Shown: piece by piece, positions 1-12,100 of the stretch
Numbering within the stretch: position 1 is the stretch's first letter
Layout of the letters: each line of letters starts with the position of its first letter
NCBI GenBank assembly: GCA_014871385.1
Contig: CM026426.1
Span: 94,718,238-94,782,237, forward strand
Length of the DNA stretch: 64,000 bases
Source of the DNA: Ceratodon purpureus
Lineage: Eukaryota; Streptophyta; Bryopsida; Pseudoditrichales; Ditrichaceae
Reading direction: 5' to 3'
The notes under the pieces: generated by a model
What the model was told of the DNA's origin: nothing
What the model saw: only the letters and a program-made list of their open reading frames with translations
Database searches by the model: none
Made by a program: the position numbers and the translations under genes

Positions 1-839
1 CCCAGGAATATATCTCCTGCTGGACACACAAGCATGACATTCATCAATGGCCGACGAACAACGTTGTCCCATCCATCCGAGCAAATAGTTGCCCCGTACA
101 AGCTAATACACTGCTTCGTTTTCTCCTCTATTTTCATCTTGAGAAGCTGCTTTGTTGGCTGGATGTGCTTGGTTTGCATTGCGTTGTACGTTGGTGGACG
201 GTAGACAAAACCCGCTTTTGAGGTTGCCTCCACAGCTGCGATGAAATATTGATGTCTAACCACATTGAAAGGCACATTCGCTTCGTAAAAAAAGGTCGCT
301 TATTTCTCATCCAGTTCATTGGGCTTTCCAATCTGATAGGCCTCGGTAAAACTTTGTTGCCGCATAGATCTTGGTGTACATGAATCGCCTCTGCTTAGAG
401 GCGGAGTTGACTGAGACGGTTCAACTTGAGAAATCCTCTCCTCTTGGACCTCCTCCGTTCTTTAAGGCACTTCCGTAGATTGCTCAGCAGGCATAGATTG
501 GCTAGAACATGGTGCCCAATGTGCCTCGCCATCACCACCGTCAGTGCCGTAGATCTCCGCATGTGTCATTCTTTTTGGTATTACATTACCACAATTGGCA
601 AAGCGCCTAAATACGGCAGCATGGGCCTTGGTACAATGACTCTTGCTTGAACCTTCACCCCATCCATAGTGCTTCATAGCTCTTGCTCGTTTATAACGAA
701 AAGTGAAATTGCACCACACACATTTAACATGGTCCTTATCAATGAACGTCCACCACGGAGCCCACTTAGCCGTTGACTGACGCTGTTGACCTGCCATTCT
801 CCGTGTCTCTGGAAAAGTACAATGATCTCTTGTCTGCAA
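1..839 (-). pseudogene. hAT-family transposase, decayed, runs off the left edge
   Basis: One minus-strand frame runs from about 839 (or the ATG at 797) to the window edge. The first 125 codons hold a BED-type zinc finger: a CVWC pair followed by downstream His/Cys residues. A charged linker follows, then the N-terminal part of a DUF659/hAT transposase: a PFNVVRHQYF helix, then DGWDNVVRRPLMNVMLV, the conserved 'DGW..RR.L.N' block near the first catalytic Asp of plant hAT transposases. The protein would cut and rejoin element ends in the nucleus. Two in-frame TAA stops (462-464 and 300-302) break it, so it is a relic. The C-terminal hAT dimerisation region lies outside the window. No terminal repeats or 8-bp target duplication can be assessed. 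The family call is firm; whether any copy is active cannot be told. Confidence 0.85.
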
Positions 840-1016
840 GTGTTAGTATGACACATGTAAGAAAAAAAAATGGTATGTGTAGACATCAACCACAGGCCAA
901 TGTGATGCACATAGTCTCAAGCAAGGAGCCCACAAGGAGTTCCGGGACTAGAGGCCATGATTTCAAATGAAATGAGGCTTGGCCTAAGTTGGTTGCATTT
1001 GTACTCGTGAGGGGGA

Positions 1017-1475
1017 GGCGCGAGCTCTTGAGGGGGCAAGAGCTTCTCACATGGGGGAGAGAGTGTTTGGTATTGGAGGCGAGAACTTCTCCAGGGGGGG
1101 CGCGAGCTTCTCCAAGGGGGGGGGGCGCGAGCTTCTCCAGGGGGGGGGCGCGAGCTTCTGAAAGGGGGGCGCGAGCTTCTGAGAGGGGGGGGCGCGAGCT
1201 TCTCCAGGGGGGGGCGCGAGCTTCTGAAAGGGGGGCGCGAGCTTCTGAGAGGGGGGGGGGCGCGAGCTTCTCCAGGGGGAGGGGGGGGGGGGGGGGGCGA
1301 GCTTCTGAAAGGAAGGCGCGAGCTTCTGAAAGGGGGGCGCGAGCTTCTGAGAGCGGGGGCGTGACCTATTGCAAGGAGGGGGAGAGGGGAGCGACCTTTT
1401 GGAAGGGGGGGGGGGCAAGCTTCTGTAAGGGGGTGGGGGGCGAGCTTTTGTAAGGGGGTGGGGCAAGCTTCTACA
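1017..1475. repeat. G-rich minisatellite, block A
   Basis: About twenty imperfect units of roughly 18-25 bp built on GGGGGGCGCGAGCTTCT, ending in variable G runs (up to about 16 G near 1281-1296). Units alternate between 'TCCAGG' and 'GAAAGG/GAGAGG' tails. The long open frames across it on both strands (Pro/Arg- or Gly/Arg-rich) arise from the repeat and are not genes. The same GCTCGCGCCCCCC core, on the opposite strand, forms three more blocks at 3.4, 4.55 and 7.63 kb. Confidence 0.9.
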
Positions 1476-1678
1476 AGGGGCAGTCCCGGTGAATAGGCCA
1501 TACAGTTTTTAAATTTTTTTTTTTTTAACATTTTTTCGTTCCATTACAAAACCAACAATAGCATTTCATGTTCCACCGAGGCACGTATACGCCGAAAAAA
1601 TGATTTATTAAAATATTAGAAATGTGCAAACAAGGCCACATAGGCAATCAAAATGTTCCAAAGTAAATCACTATGGAA

Positions 1679-3239
1679 CTACAATGTGTATCTAAAACAA
1701 CCAGTTGGAGCTTGGAAGTTGTAAGGGGGACTCATCAAATCCTCCACAACTCTTGCAATTGATAGCCTCTTCGCGGGGTCTTCGTTAACCAAGCCATCCA
1801 ACTTTGATGAGAATGCAATCATTGAGATTGAATCCTTGAAGAGTTCTGGGCATTTTTCCTCTTTCCATATCTTCTTTGCCAAATGGCCTACCAAAAATGC
1901 ATCAGATTGCGTCGTACATGGATGCATCCTCTTCATGCGCTCCAAATTGCGTTCCTTATCATCTTTGTCGCCATATAAAAAAAACAACTCCGATGCAACT
2001 CCTACCCTCCTCTCCTTTAATCGTACAAGATGCATAAGGGGAGGCCTTCTTCTCAATGACTCTGCTTGCCATACCCCAATCGCACACACCAATATATACT
2101 TTATCCTTGTGAGGTGGAAAGTGGAGTAGAATGTTGGATTGCGTTAAGTCGTTGTGGAGGATTTCAGCCTTATGGACTATGTCCATAACGTAGATGAGAC
2201 TCCACGCCAACATTCCTCGGTTCTTTCGATAGGCAACAATTTTCTGGCAGTCTTCCATGGGCAAACTCTTGAGCTTCAAAATTTCTTTGTAACTTACTGC
2301 CTCTGACGCCTTTTCATTTAATTTGAGGAAGTTGCAGAGGCAATCTCCGTTCCACCACAGGCTATAAGCTTCCATGGTCTTGGAGTGACAAGCCCAAAAT
2401 TTTATCACACCCGGATGCTCTACGGGGTTAACCGTGGCCTCAATCGCCCGTTCCTCTCGCTTCTTCACTTTGGTTTTAGCCTTGGAAAGTTTTCCCGCAA
2501 ATTCGATGTGAATTGGAATACGCTTCATATTGGCTATTTGAACTTTTCGCACTTTGCGATATCCCCCTTCGGCATTGAAGCCAGATAATGGCACAACTTT
2601 GGCTGTAGTCGGAATCCAGATCAGTGAACCATACATGTGTGCTTCCAATGTTGAGTTCAACGCTTGTTCATTCCAAGGCATAATCTTCGTTTTTCGCTTA
2701 AAAAATCTCTTACATGCCTCCACAACCGTTGTCAATTTCTGAAGAAATGTTTTGTCTTGGTTGCTCTATTCTTTGCCTTGTGGTTTCTTCACATGTGATT
2801 CAAACACATGAATGACATTTGTCGTAGCACTGCTCACTTGTTGTGCCAACTACTTCGGTCTGTGATAATACTTCGTCATGCAATCCATATAAAACTCTGA
2901 TCCTTCCAATGCGCTCCAAAATTCCCTTTCCAAATCACATTGGAGGTTGTAGATACCATTTTCTCCTTGATCAAGGTACATTGCCTTCAACATTCGTATG
3001 GTACGGGCCTTGTAGTACTGGACGGTCACCTTCCTGATGAAATGCGTATACTCCAATGGTGGATAACCGTCATCCTTCTCGTGCGCCGCAATACTCTTCT
3101 TCTTTTTCCCCTTCGAGCTAGATGAAGGAGTAGAACTAGTAGAACCATCAGCTCTTACACAACTCATAGGGTCCACCGCATCTAGAGCATCCAAGTCTTC
3201 ATAGATAGGCCGCTTGCCGGAGCCTTGTCTAGAAGACAT
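1679..3239 (-). pseudogene. Protein-kinase-like gene, decayed, single exon
   Basis: A single minus-strand frame starts at ATG 3239, 154 bp downstream of a TATA box, and gives about 500 residues. Residues 1-130 are an unrecognised N-terminal region with a Ser-rich, Lys-rich stretch (SKGKKKKS). The kinase part shows a degenerate catalytic loop HNDLTQSNILL (family HRDLxxxNIL) and CDWGMA in place of DFG, near residues 350-390. The C-terminal KRLSIARVVEDL fits kinase helix I. The usual Gly-rich loop is not obvious. It is broken by TAG stops at 2850-2852 and 2766-2768 and by a one-base frameshift near 2000, after which reading continues to 1679. HND and DWG both depart from canonical residues, so even the intact ancestor may have been an atypical kinase. 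It is divergent to the RING gene at 4977. Such kinases occur in plant mobile elements, but that link is only inferred here. Confidence 0.6.
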
Positions 3240-3392
3240 CGCAACGTAAATCCCTGGAAAAAAAAATCAACAACTCCCCTCCTCCCCCAATGAAGACTTT
3301 CCACATAGCAGTTCCAAGCAAGGCGTTTTTTCACACGTCAGGACGAGGAGCCGCTGTGGAAAGGAGTGGGGGGGCGAGAGCTTCTCCTCACT

Positions 3393-3399
3393 TTATATA
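3393..3399 (-). promoter_or_regulatory. TATA box of the kinase-like gene
   Basis: The minus strand reads GACTATATAAAGTGAGG, with TATATAA 154 bp upstream of the ATG at 3239. The plus-strand RING gene has a near-identical GACTATATAAGTGAAGG at 4633, so the two divergent genes share a core promoter type. Confidence 0.6.
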
Positions 3400-3407
3400 G
3401 TCCCCCC

Positions 3408-3662
3408 ACGGACCCGCTTGCGCCCCCCCCCCCCCCCTGAACCCGCTCGCCCCCCCCTGTAGCCGCTCGCCCCCCCCTGTAGCCGCTCGCGCCCCTGAAC
3501 TCGCTCGCACCCCTACCCGTCCGTGCCCCCTTTGGCCCGTTCGCGCCCCCCGAACCCGCTCGCGCCCCTCAGCCAACCCGCTCCCACCTTCTGTCCACTG
3601 ACCCGCTCGCGCCTCCTTGGACCCGCTCGCGCCCTCCCCCCCCCCCCCCCCCCCCCCCTCCC
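3408..3662. repeat. C-rich minisatellite, block B
   Basis: About a dozen units of 18-24 bp with the core ACCCGCTCGCGCCCCCC and 'TGA' or 'TGT' spacers, including C runs of about 17 and 22 at each end. It is the reverse-complement version of block A's core and lies just upstream of the kinase-like gene's TATA box. Confidence 0.9.
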
Positions 3663-3816
3663 CCACCTTTTGTTTTAGAACTTTTATCTTTATTTTCTTG
3701 TATTCTTATGAAGGACGTTGAATCTCTGCACTACTTTCTAAAAGAAAAAATCAAATAAATACTTAAAAAAACAAATTAAGAAATTGAAACTCCAGTGATT
3801 TTATACATGCACAACC

Positions 3817-4216
3817 TCTCCTCCAACTCTCTTCCACTCCATGCGACTGATTTTATATTACTCCGTTTATCTCCCAAACCAATTGCCTCGAGCCCTTTCT
3901 GACGGTTCTTTGTATTTTTAATTATATGCTAGAGCATTGTAGAATCCGTATGTACAATAAAATATATAGGTTGTTTTTTTTAACTCTAATCCAATTGTCT
4001 TCGACTCCATGCTATTGATTTAATTTTATTCCCTTTATCTCCCAAACCAATTGCATCGAGCCCCTTCCTAACGGTTCTTTATATTTTTAATTATATGTAA
4101 GAGCATTGTAGAATCCGTATGTACAATAAAATATATAGATTTTTTTTTTTAACTCTAATCCAACTGTCTTCCACTCCATGCTATTGATTTGATTTTATTC
4201 CCTTTATCTCTTCCAA
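3817..4216. repeat. AT-rich tandem repeat, about 168-bp period
   Basis: Two full units and a partial third. Each contains CTCTAATCCAACTGTCTTCC-like sequence, then a polypyrimidine stretch, 'CCCAAACCAATTGC.TCGAGCCC', and an AT-rich tail ending in ACAATAAAATATATAG. The starts near 3817, 3984 and 4153 give periods of 167-169 bp. From 4217 to 4547 there is AT-rich sequence with no gene seen. Confidence 0.8.
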
Positions 4217-4547
4217 TGTTTTTTCTTTTTTAGTTTTCCACATCTCTTCTAATATTAATGTTTTATTTTTTTATTGTCAACATTATATTATTCATTTTGC
4301 ATTAGATCATTATTCCGTTAAGGCATAACTCAGTTTCTAATCATTATGAGATTTATTCATCTTTATAACTTCTTTTATCCCATGTTATTCATCCCTTTTT
4401 ATCCCGAGTCTCTTATTATAGTCATGATTGTTTTTATATAAATTGAACATCTCATCTCCAAATTATTCAAATGTCTTTTTGTATGTTTGTCTTTCAACCT
4501 TCTTCAATGCTACTCCAATGATTTCATACGGAACATTGTAGGTCCAG

Positions 4548-4577
4548 ACCCTCTCGCGCCCACCCCTGGACCCGCTC

Positions 4578-4611
<34 letters not shown>

Positions 4612-4630
4612 CCCGCTTGCGCCCCCTCCC
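4548..4630. repeat. C-rich minisatellite, block C
   Basis: Three to four units with the same GACCCGCTCGTGCCCCC core as block B, and a C run of about 28. It ends six bases before the TATA box of the RING gene. Confidence 0.85.
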
Positions 4631-4635
4631 CCGAC

Positions 4636-4642
4636 TATATAA
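4636..4642 (+). promoter_or_regulatory. TATA box of the RING-finger gene
   Basis: TATATAA in the context GACTATATAAGTGAAGGGGG, 335 bp before the ATG at 4977. It matches the kinase-like gene's promoter in reverse orientation. Confidence 0.55.
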
Positions 4643-4696
4643 GTGAAGGGGGTGCCTTCCCCCCCTCACTTTTTTTAGCTCCACCTTGGCACTCAG

Positions 4697-4856
4697 GCCT
4701 TGAACTACCTCACGGTGGCTTATTGCTAAGTACTTGGGTGGGGTCTACAGTATTTTGACAACGCCACGTACCTCTTTCAACCGTATTTTGTACGCTCATC
4801 CGTGAATTTGGGCCCTAAACTACCTCACGGTGGCTTATTGCTGAGTACTTGGGTGG
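4697..4856. repeat. Direct repeat in the RING gene leader
   Basis: Two copies of about 45 bp (CTACCTCACGGTGGCTTATT core at about 4706 and 4821), about 115 bp apart and differing at a few bases. They lie between the TATA box and the ATG, so they would be in the 5' leader. Confidence 0.75.
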
Positions 4857-4976
4857 GCCACAAAGTATCGTTAGAACACCATAATCAATCACGTAGGAGA
4901 TTTGTAAAATCATTTGGGCGAAGTTTTGAGTAGTTGGTGTGTTTTTTAACACACAAAACTTTACCAGTACACCACG

Positions 4977-7356
4977 ATGGAGGGAAACCCAGCTCCGGCG
5001 ACGGCAGGGCCACTCACCAAGGCGAAAAAGAAAAAAAATCAGAGATCGTGAACGGAAGCGTCGTGGTAAGAAGATGAAGAAGCAGCTTCATGTGTTGAAC
5101 AACCCGACGAAGTTGGCATTTAGAGGTTGGCAAGATGAGCCGGAACCGTGGAAATATTCCACATGCAAGGAATTCATTGAGTGGTGCCACATCACAAAAA
5201 TATTTCCACACAAGCGCCACAAAAATCACAGGACCTCAGACAAGGCTAACCTCTATTTTTTGCTTGAATGCGGAGTTTGTTGAACGTTGTATACAAGTTT
5301 ACTAGCATCTATACAAGCAAGCTTGTGTAGAACGCAATGAAGCACCATTGTTCATTTGTAGAATGGCGTATGCTGAGGTGGTGCTTCACAAAGTGGTGGA
5401 TTGGTCCACCATCAAACCCACGAGGAGTATTAGGGCGCCGACAGAGCGTGACATTCCCAAACAAAGGAAATAATTAGATGGTGGCATGGGGAAAAAAATG
5501 AAGGTAAAGGCACAAGAGAGGGATCATGAGAGAGCAGAGTCTGAACCAGATTCTGATTCCGATGGTCGTCGTGGAAAAAGAGTGCCACGTAGAATTGCAG
5601 CACCAGCAAATATGGCTGTAGAGCCTCCAATCAACCATCTAGCGGACGTTATAGAACCTCACGATGATGCGAACATCATCTTCATGGAAAACGATCCGAA
5701 TACGGCAGCTAATTTGGAGGTGGTCGGAACTGAACCTACGATGGTTCTTGGCATGCCGGTTATAGTTAGAAATGACCATCAAACCAAACCGAGGAGGTCG
5801 GGGAGTTGCAATTAAAGGTTATAGAAAAGGATGGCTTCATTGCAAAGTTACAAGAGACCATCCGAAAACTACGATTGGAATCAGCAGCAAAAGATGCAGT
5901 AATATCAGATTTGCGCAATCAATTGCAAGAACAAGAAAGACCAAAGTCTTCTCAAGCCAATGATATACCTGTAGTTCACGATCCAATGTTGGTGGATGAA
6001 TCTTACATCAACAACACAGTTGATGTTGCAACAGTCGGTGTGTTGGAGAATATTTCCACACCAGCAAAACGACGACGGGTTGGAGTGATATTGCCTCCAC
6101 TAGGCCCATACGCGCGACCCTATGTGGACATTGATGGACCATTAAGTCAAGATTCCTTGTCATTTCCACCCAATGCTCTAACGGGAGAAGTGGAGACCTT
6201 TATGAGAGCCAATAATGAATTGCGGCTCCTTGTTTCTAAGCTCGCTAATTCATACTACGAGTGGAAAGTGGCAACCATTCTCAGCGTTGATCGCGGTCGC
6301 CAAATCGCATTAGAGTTCAAGAAGATCGACGAATCGTACTTGCAACACAACAGACAAAGGGATTTTGGCCTCACTTCATGGATTAACGCAGATGATATGT
6401 ATCCAGATGACATGCCAATGCAAGAATCGAATCCTAAACTCATAGATTGGGCCCAGTTGAATTTCGATGTGGAGAACGCAACTTCATGCCATGATCTTCA
6501 AATGAAGGAAGGAGTTAAAAACAGAAAGCTTTGGCCAAATCCTCAACCGTGGGTGATGGATGGTTCGAAACAATGTATGGTGTGTCTAAACACATTTGGT
6601 CCTGAGGGTGGATGGGCAGTTGGATCATGTAACCACATGTTCCATCCAATGTGTTTAATTATCATTTTTTTGGTTAAGAGATTTTGCCCGATGTGCAAAT
6701 CTCTGTTCCATGAACGCTTGTACAAGGTTTTTGGACTCACTCCATACATGCCACCAAGCCATGAGAGAAATCCCGAGAACACACCAGGTGAAGAGTACCG
6801 CAACATGTGGGGGGAAGATTTGATTTGGAGTTGGCGGGCCCAGACTCACTCGGTCTTCAAGAGCAATGTAAGTGACGAGTTGGGGTGGGAGAATGACGAC
6901 AAGCAGATTGTGAGGGTGTGCAAAAAGATAATTGGATCAGCGAAGGAGGACCAAGGGAAACGAAATTTTTTCTATTAGACTTTGAATGGATACTGGAATG
7001 CGAAGCATAAGAAGTTCCAACTTGGTACGCACCCAAAAGGCCTCATATGGAACAAGGAGGGGGAATTGGTTACAGACCTTGAAGGTCACGCCACTCTGAC
7101 CGCCCAAGAGGCAGTCCAAATGTCTCTTTCGAAGTGGAAGTATGTTTTCAAAAATGAAGCTGTTGACTTTCTTCTGGAGGAACACTCTCCACAGACATTG
7201 CGTACATTGAGAGAATTGAGGAACTCGCAAATTTTGCGTTCTCTTAGTGAAACCGATGGCTCATTCCGGCTGACACGGACGAGAGCCAGGCGCACCTTGA
7301 CGCTAGACGATGGAGCGGGACCAAGTGGCATAGCGGGAGTAGATGCAGATGACTAG
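4977..7356 (+). pseudogene. RING-finger protein gene, decayed, single exon
   Basis: Starting at ATG 4977, the coding potential passes through all three frames and gives about 780 residues. Frameshifts lie in an A8 tract near 5031, near 5279, and near 5795. In-frame stops are at 5303-5305, 5471-5473 and 6976-6978. Visible parts: a basic N-terminus; an acidic SEPDSDSDGRR stretch; a coiled coil near 5810-5940 rich in Lys/Glu/Leu heptads; an NLS-like AKRRRV; and a RING-H2-type finger at about 6573-6700 (CMVC, then SCNHMFHPMC, then CPMC). A Leu-rich region and a basic tail TRTRARRTL follow. A RING finger suggests ubiquitin-ligase activity; the substrate is unknown. There is no sign of introns. It is paired head to head with the kinase-like gene. 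Its long intron-free, decayed form suggests a mobile-element origin (inference). Confidence 0.65.
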
Positions 7357-7627
7357 GAATAGTTACAACTTAGTACTTAGTGACTAGTTTTCGTATACTA
7401 CAGTTTTTGTAATGTTTTGGTTTGAAATGGTAATGAAATGCTTTTATTTTCATAAATGTATACAACATTGCAAAGTCCATGTATTTTGGCTCACGAGTAT
7501 CTCATTTTTTCTATGCTAAATTTACACATTTGTCATTGCGCTTAGCCCCAATATATTATTCTGATGGAAATGTTAGGTTTTTTTGCATTGTCGAAAATTT
7601 ACTATATCTACAAAATGGGCCGCACGA

Positions 7628-7745
7628 CAGACCCGCTCGCGCCTCCCCCCCCCCCTGAACCCGCTCGCGCCCCCCCCCCCCAAACCCGCTCGCGCCCCCC
7701 CCCTGAACCCGCTCGTGCCCCCCCTGTACCTGCTCTCGCCCCCCG
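7628..7745. repeat. C-rich minisatellite, block D
   Basis: Five to six units with the GACCCGCTCGCGCC core and C runs of 8-13, same orientation as blocks B and C. The 270 bp before it are the 3' flank of the RING gene and hold no further feature. Confidence 0.9.
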
Positions 7746-8564
7746 CTACACACACTGGCGCCCCTTTTGCATATGTGGAATTCCCCGTTAGCGTTCGTTG
7801 TCCATGTCATCAATATGTTTCCCCTATAGGTATGATGGACCTCATCATCTTTGGAGCGTCAACGGAATGGAGAAATAGATCATCATAGACCACACTGAAG
7901 GTAAACACTTTCAAAAGCCACGTCTTAAAATTCTGAGACCAATCTTGTGCGCACTAGTAGAGTGAAAACTCAATCTTGGCCTAGGCGGAGGGTTTGCAAA
8001 ATACAATATCCCCGATCTGCGGATCCATCATGGAGCTGGTGTATTACATAATTCGCGATTTACGGCCTAGGCTAAAATAGATTGGTTTCATCGCTAGGTC
8101 CATTGGCATGAGGCATCAGCTGAGAATGATTATGCGATCTCCACTAACCTCATATATAGAGATCATCCCACAAGCAATCACAGAGCGCCGAAATTAGCAA
8201 TGAAACATTGGTAATTGAATACAGCTTTATTGATTGTAATGTATCGTACTCTCACGAATTCGGCGGCAGTCTGGTAGGATTCAGTTGAGTTAACCGAGAT
8301 TTTTTGATGACCTCTGGTAATGAAGAAAGCGTGCATTTTGATGACCTCCAAAACATTATCTAATCATCATTTAGAATACAATACACATATCTCTCTTAAT
8401 GGAGCAAACGGGATGTTTATGTAATGGGATATATACCTGCCAAAAATCCGGCAGTAGGATCCCTACAATATTGTGTCATCCCGGAGATCAACATGAATAT
8501 TTACCAGACTTAAATTATTGAGACGTCATTCTGTTACCCGTAGGGTAGTTCTCTGAAATGGAAT
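7746..8564. other. Intergenic, no gene seen
   Basis: Mixed-composition sequence with no convincing open frame, splice-linked exon or tandem repeat. It may contain the left end of the MULE-related locus, but I could not identify a terminal inverted repeat. Confidence 0.5.
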
Positions 8565-8756
8565 ACAATGGAAGGGCGCCACCCTTGGTTTTGGTTCAGA
8601 CCCAGAACGTAGTGCCGGATCCGTCAGATGATTTCGGGGACGGACTTGGGCCAAGGTACCGTGCCGCGGGAGGGGAACGAAGTGGACTCAAAAAAACTGT
8701 CAGCCGGGTTTGGGAAGGGGCCGTGATGAGGGGGACCCGGCCCAGTATCAGAATCT
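8565..8756 (+). repeat. Dispersed 190-bp module, copy 1
   Basis: This module matches 26095-26286 in the same orientation at roughly three quarters of positions. Shared blocks are GCCACCC.TGGTTTT, CGTAGTG.CGGATCCG, CAGATGATTT, GGGTACCG-like and GAGGGGNACCCGGCCCA. The centre is an imperfect form of the palindrome TGTCGGATCCGACA (8613-8626). Its 'CAGATGATTT...GGTACC' stretch resembles the unit of the intron array at 16.7-17.6 kb. The next 400 bp, up to the MULE transposase, show no gene. Confidence 0.75.
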
Positions 8757-9162
8757 CTATTATGCCATGACGACAACAATTTTCGGGATGAGAATTGCGA
8801 CGGCGTTTGGATGGATGCAACAGTCAGATAGCAGAGAAGTGAGAGCATGTGAATTTTATGTCTACGGTGTGATTGGGTACCATTGATGATAAAGAAATTT
8901 AGAATCGTTGGCGCATAAAGTAGATCAATTTTCTGGAAAAACTTAGAATATTTATAGAAATAAATACAAATATACAAAAATGTCTAGAACGAACCGTATA
9001 CTAAACGATGCTCATGCCAACACATGATCCAAATATCCGACATGAATACTAGCACTTTTGCCACCGCTTTGATCTGTGACGTAACAGGAATAAAAATGTC
9101 ACCAAGTTCGCAGCGAGCGCCCTAGGATGAAGGCAAGGGAAAAAGACACATCAGCGGCAAAC

Positions 9163-12100
9163 CTAAACATTGATAAGCGAAAGAAGGCCACTCTGAAAAA
9201 TAGCCTTGACCTCGTTAAAGCTGAAGCTTGGAGCATGGATGTAGGAATCCCGGTGAATATCAAGGTTGCATATAGCATTGAAGATGTAATAGAGATGCTT
9301 GCAAGGCACCTAGGAAGGTCGTTTTCCCAGCGACTTGATGGACATTTCCTTGAAGTAACGGCAGGTGCAGGCGGGCTCCGGGCCAATTGTTATTTTGTAG
9401 ACATTAGACTCCGATACGGTCTCAGAGACAACGCTGATGATGCACCCAAAACCAAGGTTAGGTATGAGTGTGACTGATTGGATTCGAATGGTGATTAGAG
9501 TAGATGAGGCCGAGTTGTTCTTGTGCTCTGTTCGTGGCACTCGGTTATAGCGCCGAATCTTGAATCCTCCTCGCACCGTGGGATATATTCCTAGAGCTGG
9601 GGGTACACTCCACTGCGAGATGTCAAACCATGGCTGCTGTAGGAGTGATGCACCGTCGTGGAAAACTTGGTGAGAGGGTAATTCTTGGCGTTGAGGGAGT
9701 CTGAAACCGGCTCCCTCGAGGTCAAGTATCTCCCTCTTTGAAAGGCGAGAGCCACGCTTGACAGGCCAGATAAGCGGGGGAGGGGCCATGCTGGAGACCC
9801 AGTTCCGTTTAGTACCCATGACGCATCTCTGGATGTCGTCGTTACAGAAGCAGAACTGCATCCATTTTTGCTGATCCTTCCTGACGTCGGTGAAGATGCC
9901 CGAGTAGCATGGCACAATTGTAGCCTTCTTTCCCCGTATGAGCCTCGCCGTGCACTTCTTATTAGTCCTTGCCTGTTGAGCAAAACACGCCTTCGCCGAT
10001 CCCTTTGGATGCCTGACAAGGTGCCACATACTCTCGTCCACATCCGTCTCCTCCACAGCGGTTACATGATGACGACTCTTGTTCTCGTCCGGGCTTGAGA
10101 CTGGCGATGGGGGTGCCGCTTGGACCCTCGATGGAGGTGAATCCTCTGTTTCAGGATCAGGCTTCTTGCGTGCTCGCGTATTCCTAGTGCTCAGACGAGG
10201 TTGAGAAAAATTTACCTTGTCCGGCCTGTAAGAGTCATATGCGGATCCGATCGATTGATTCAGCTTTCGTTTTGTGGACCCAAAGAGCTCCTCGCCTTCG
10301 CGATGTGGCTCACGGGAGAGCAACTGTGGAGAGTCATGAAAGTGTTCAGTGGCATTGGCAAGGCGCTTGGGAATCCCTGATTTTTTAGCTCGCCGTAAAC
10401 GGAGTTCGGCTTTGCAAGGTCCCTTACCCGAGGTCTCACCTCGTAGGTAGGCGCTATAGTTACTGCATTACATGAAGCCCCTGACATAATCGTCCACCGT
10501 GGCAAAGTAGATGTTGTTGCCACGATTGCCCGACATCTGAAGCCATATATTGTGCACAGTCTCCGAGAGGTTGCAAGAGGGCATCTCGTCCTTCTCGGCG
10601 TCCGTAAGGTCCTGCAATCAAAGAAATTGCTGATTCAATCAATTCTTCGTCAAATAAGTGTATTAATTGACTGAATAAAAAAAAAGATGTTGTACTCACC
10701 AATTGCATGAAGCCTCCCCACTGCCGATACCTAAAGTGCCAAAATACGAGCCAAAGTTCGAGGTCATGGAGACCGGAGGCAGTAGTAGCGCCTGAGGAGG
10801 TCCACCATGCTCAGATCGCGTGGAAACAATTGTCGGCTTCTTCCATGTTCTTTGCATCACGATACTGCTTGCAAAGCACGTAATGCTGCCTCTGCAAATC
10901 TGATCCGATGATGTGAGCCTCACTGTGCTTCCTAAGTGAGGTTGCCCAATGAAACTGGCACGTACGCTCACGGTCTGGCATTGGAACCGTCGCGTCGCCA
11001 CTTCCATAGATCTTCCGCACACACTTCCAGTTGGCCTGGGCGCTGTCCGCCATGAAGCCGTTGAAGTTGACTTCGTCATAGCCATGTTTTGCCATAATTC
11101 CGTTCAGGAACTGCCACATCACGATCTGGGCCCTCACGTCTTCTGACTGCATATGACAAATGGCGATAGTCATGACCCGGCAATACTGAGAGTCATAGAC
11201 ATGACATTCCATGGTTGTCCAACCCTTTGTGCGCTTGACGTGATCAAACATAATCCATGAATCCTGGAGATCCCCGCCAGGTTGCATTCGCTTTACAAGG
11301 TCCACTCCCGACCCGGGACCTTTCTCGGACATCTTAAAGACAAAAACCTTGTCCCCTTCGGAACCTTGTCCGGGAAATTTATTATCGTGAATAAACTCCC
11401 ACTTGCTGCAGCCCCGCAAGGCAGCGATGCCGTCTATAATGCCCAGGTTACCGATCCCCCTCAAGGTCGTCACGGCGTTCTTAAGCCCGGGCTTGCTAAG
11501 TGTATAATACTTCTTGAACACATCATCCAACTCTTCGTCCGAAAGAATGGTCCGCTTCTCCCCCCGTGTTGTTAGGAGGTACTCACTCAGAAAATCCTTA
11601 CTCGCCTCTAAAGCGATGGCCGATGTCTTGGCGAACGGATTGTTCTGCATATGCAACTCGAGTAGGTCGGGAACCTTCTACTTGGTCTCCCTGCACTCAA
11701 CGTATCCAACAGGGTGGTTATGTGTACCGATATGGATACACGCACGTGACATTGCAGGATTCCCGAGCACATAGTACATCCTTGCAGGGCACGTGGCGAT
11801 GCATTCCGGGGGATATCTGCAGATTTTGCATACAAGTGTGGACTTTGGAGGAGGATCACAACCAACGACAAACGGGGTAAGCGTGACACCCTCCCACTCA
11901 GACTCGTTCACCTCCATCTTGCGTTTGTCTCCTTGAAGCAAGAAGTCGCACTTCTCGTTCTGGCTTTTCAAATGACCTGCACATACAGAATATCTGAAAG
12001 TTAGTCCTTGGTCGTTTGTGATGTTGGTCGTCATGGTCTTGCACCATGGATGTGCGTCGTATTTCTTATCCATCCCAGCCATGGACTTTGCGCTCGCTAC

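Noticed and set aside
917..1531. Long Pro/Arg-rich ORFs on both strands at 0.9-1.5 kb and similar ones at 3.4, 4.5 and 7.6 kb
   Set aside because: They are translations of the GC minisatellite and are open in several frames at once, so they show no coding signal.
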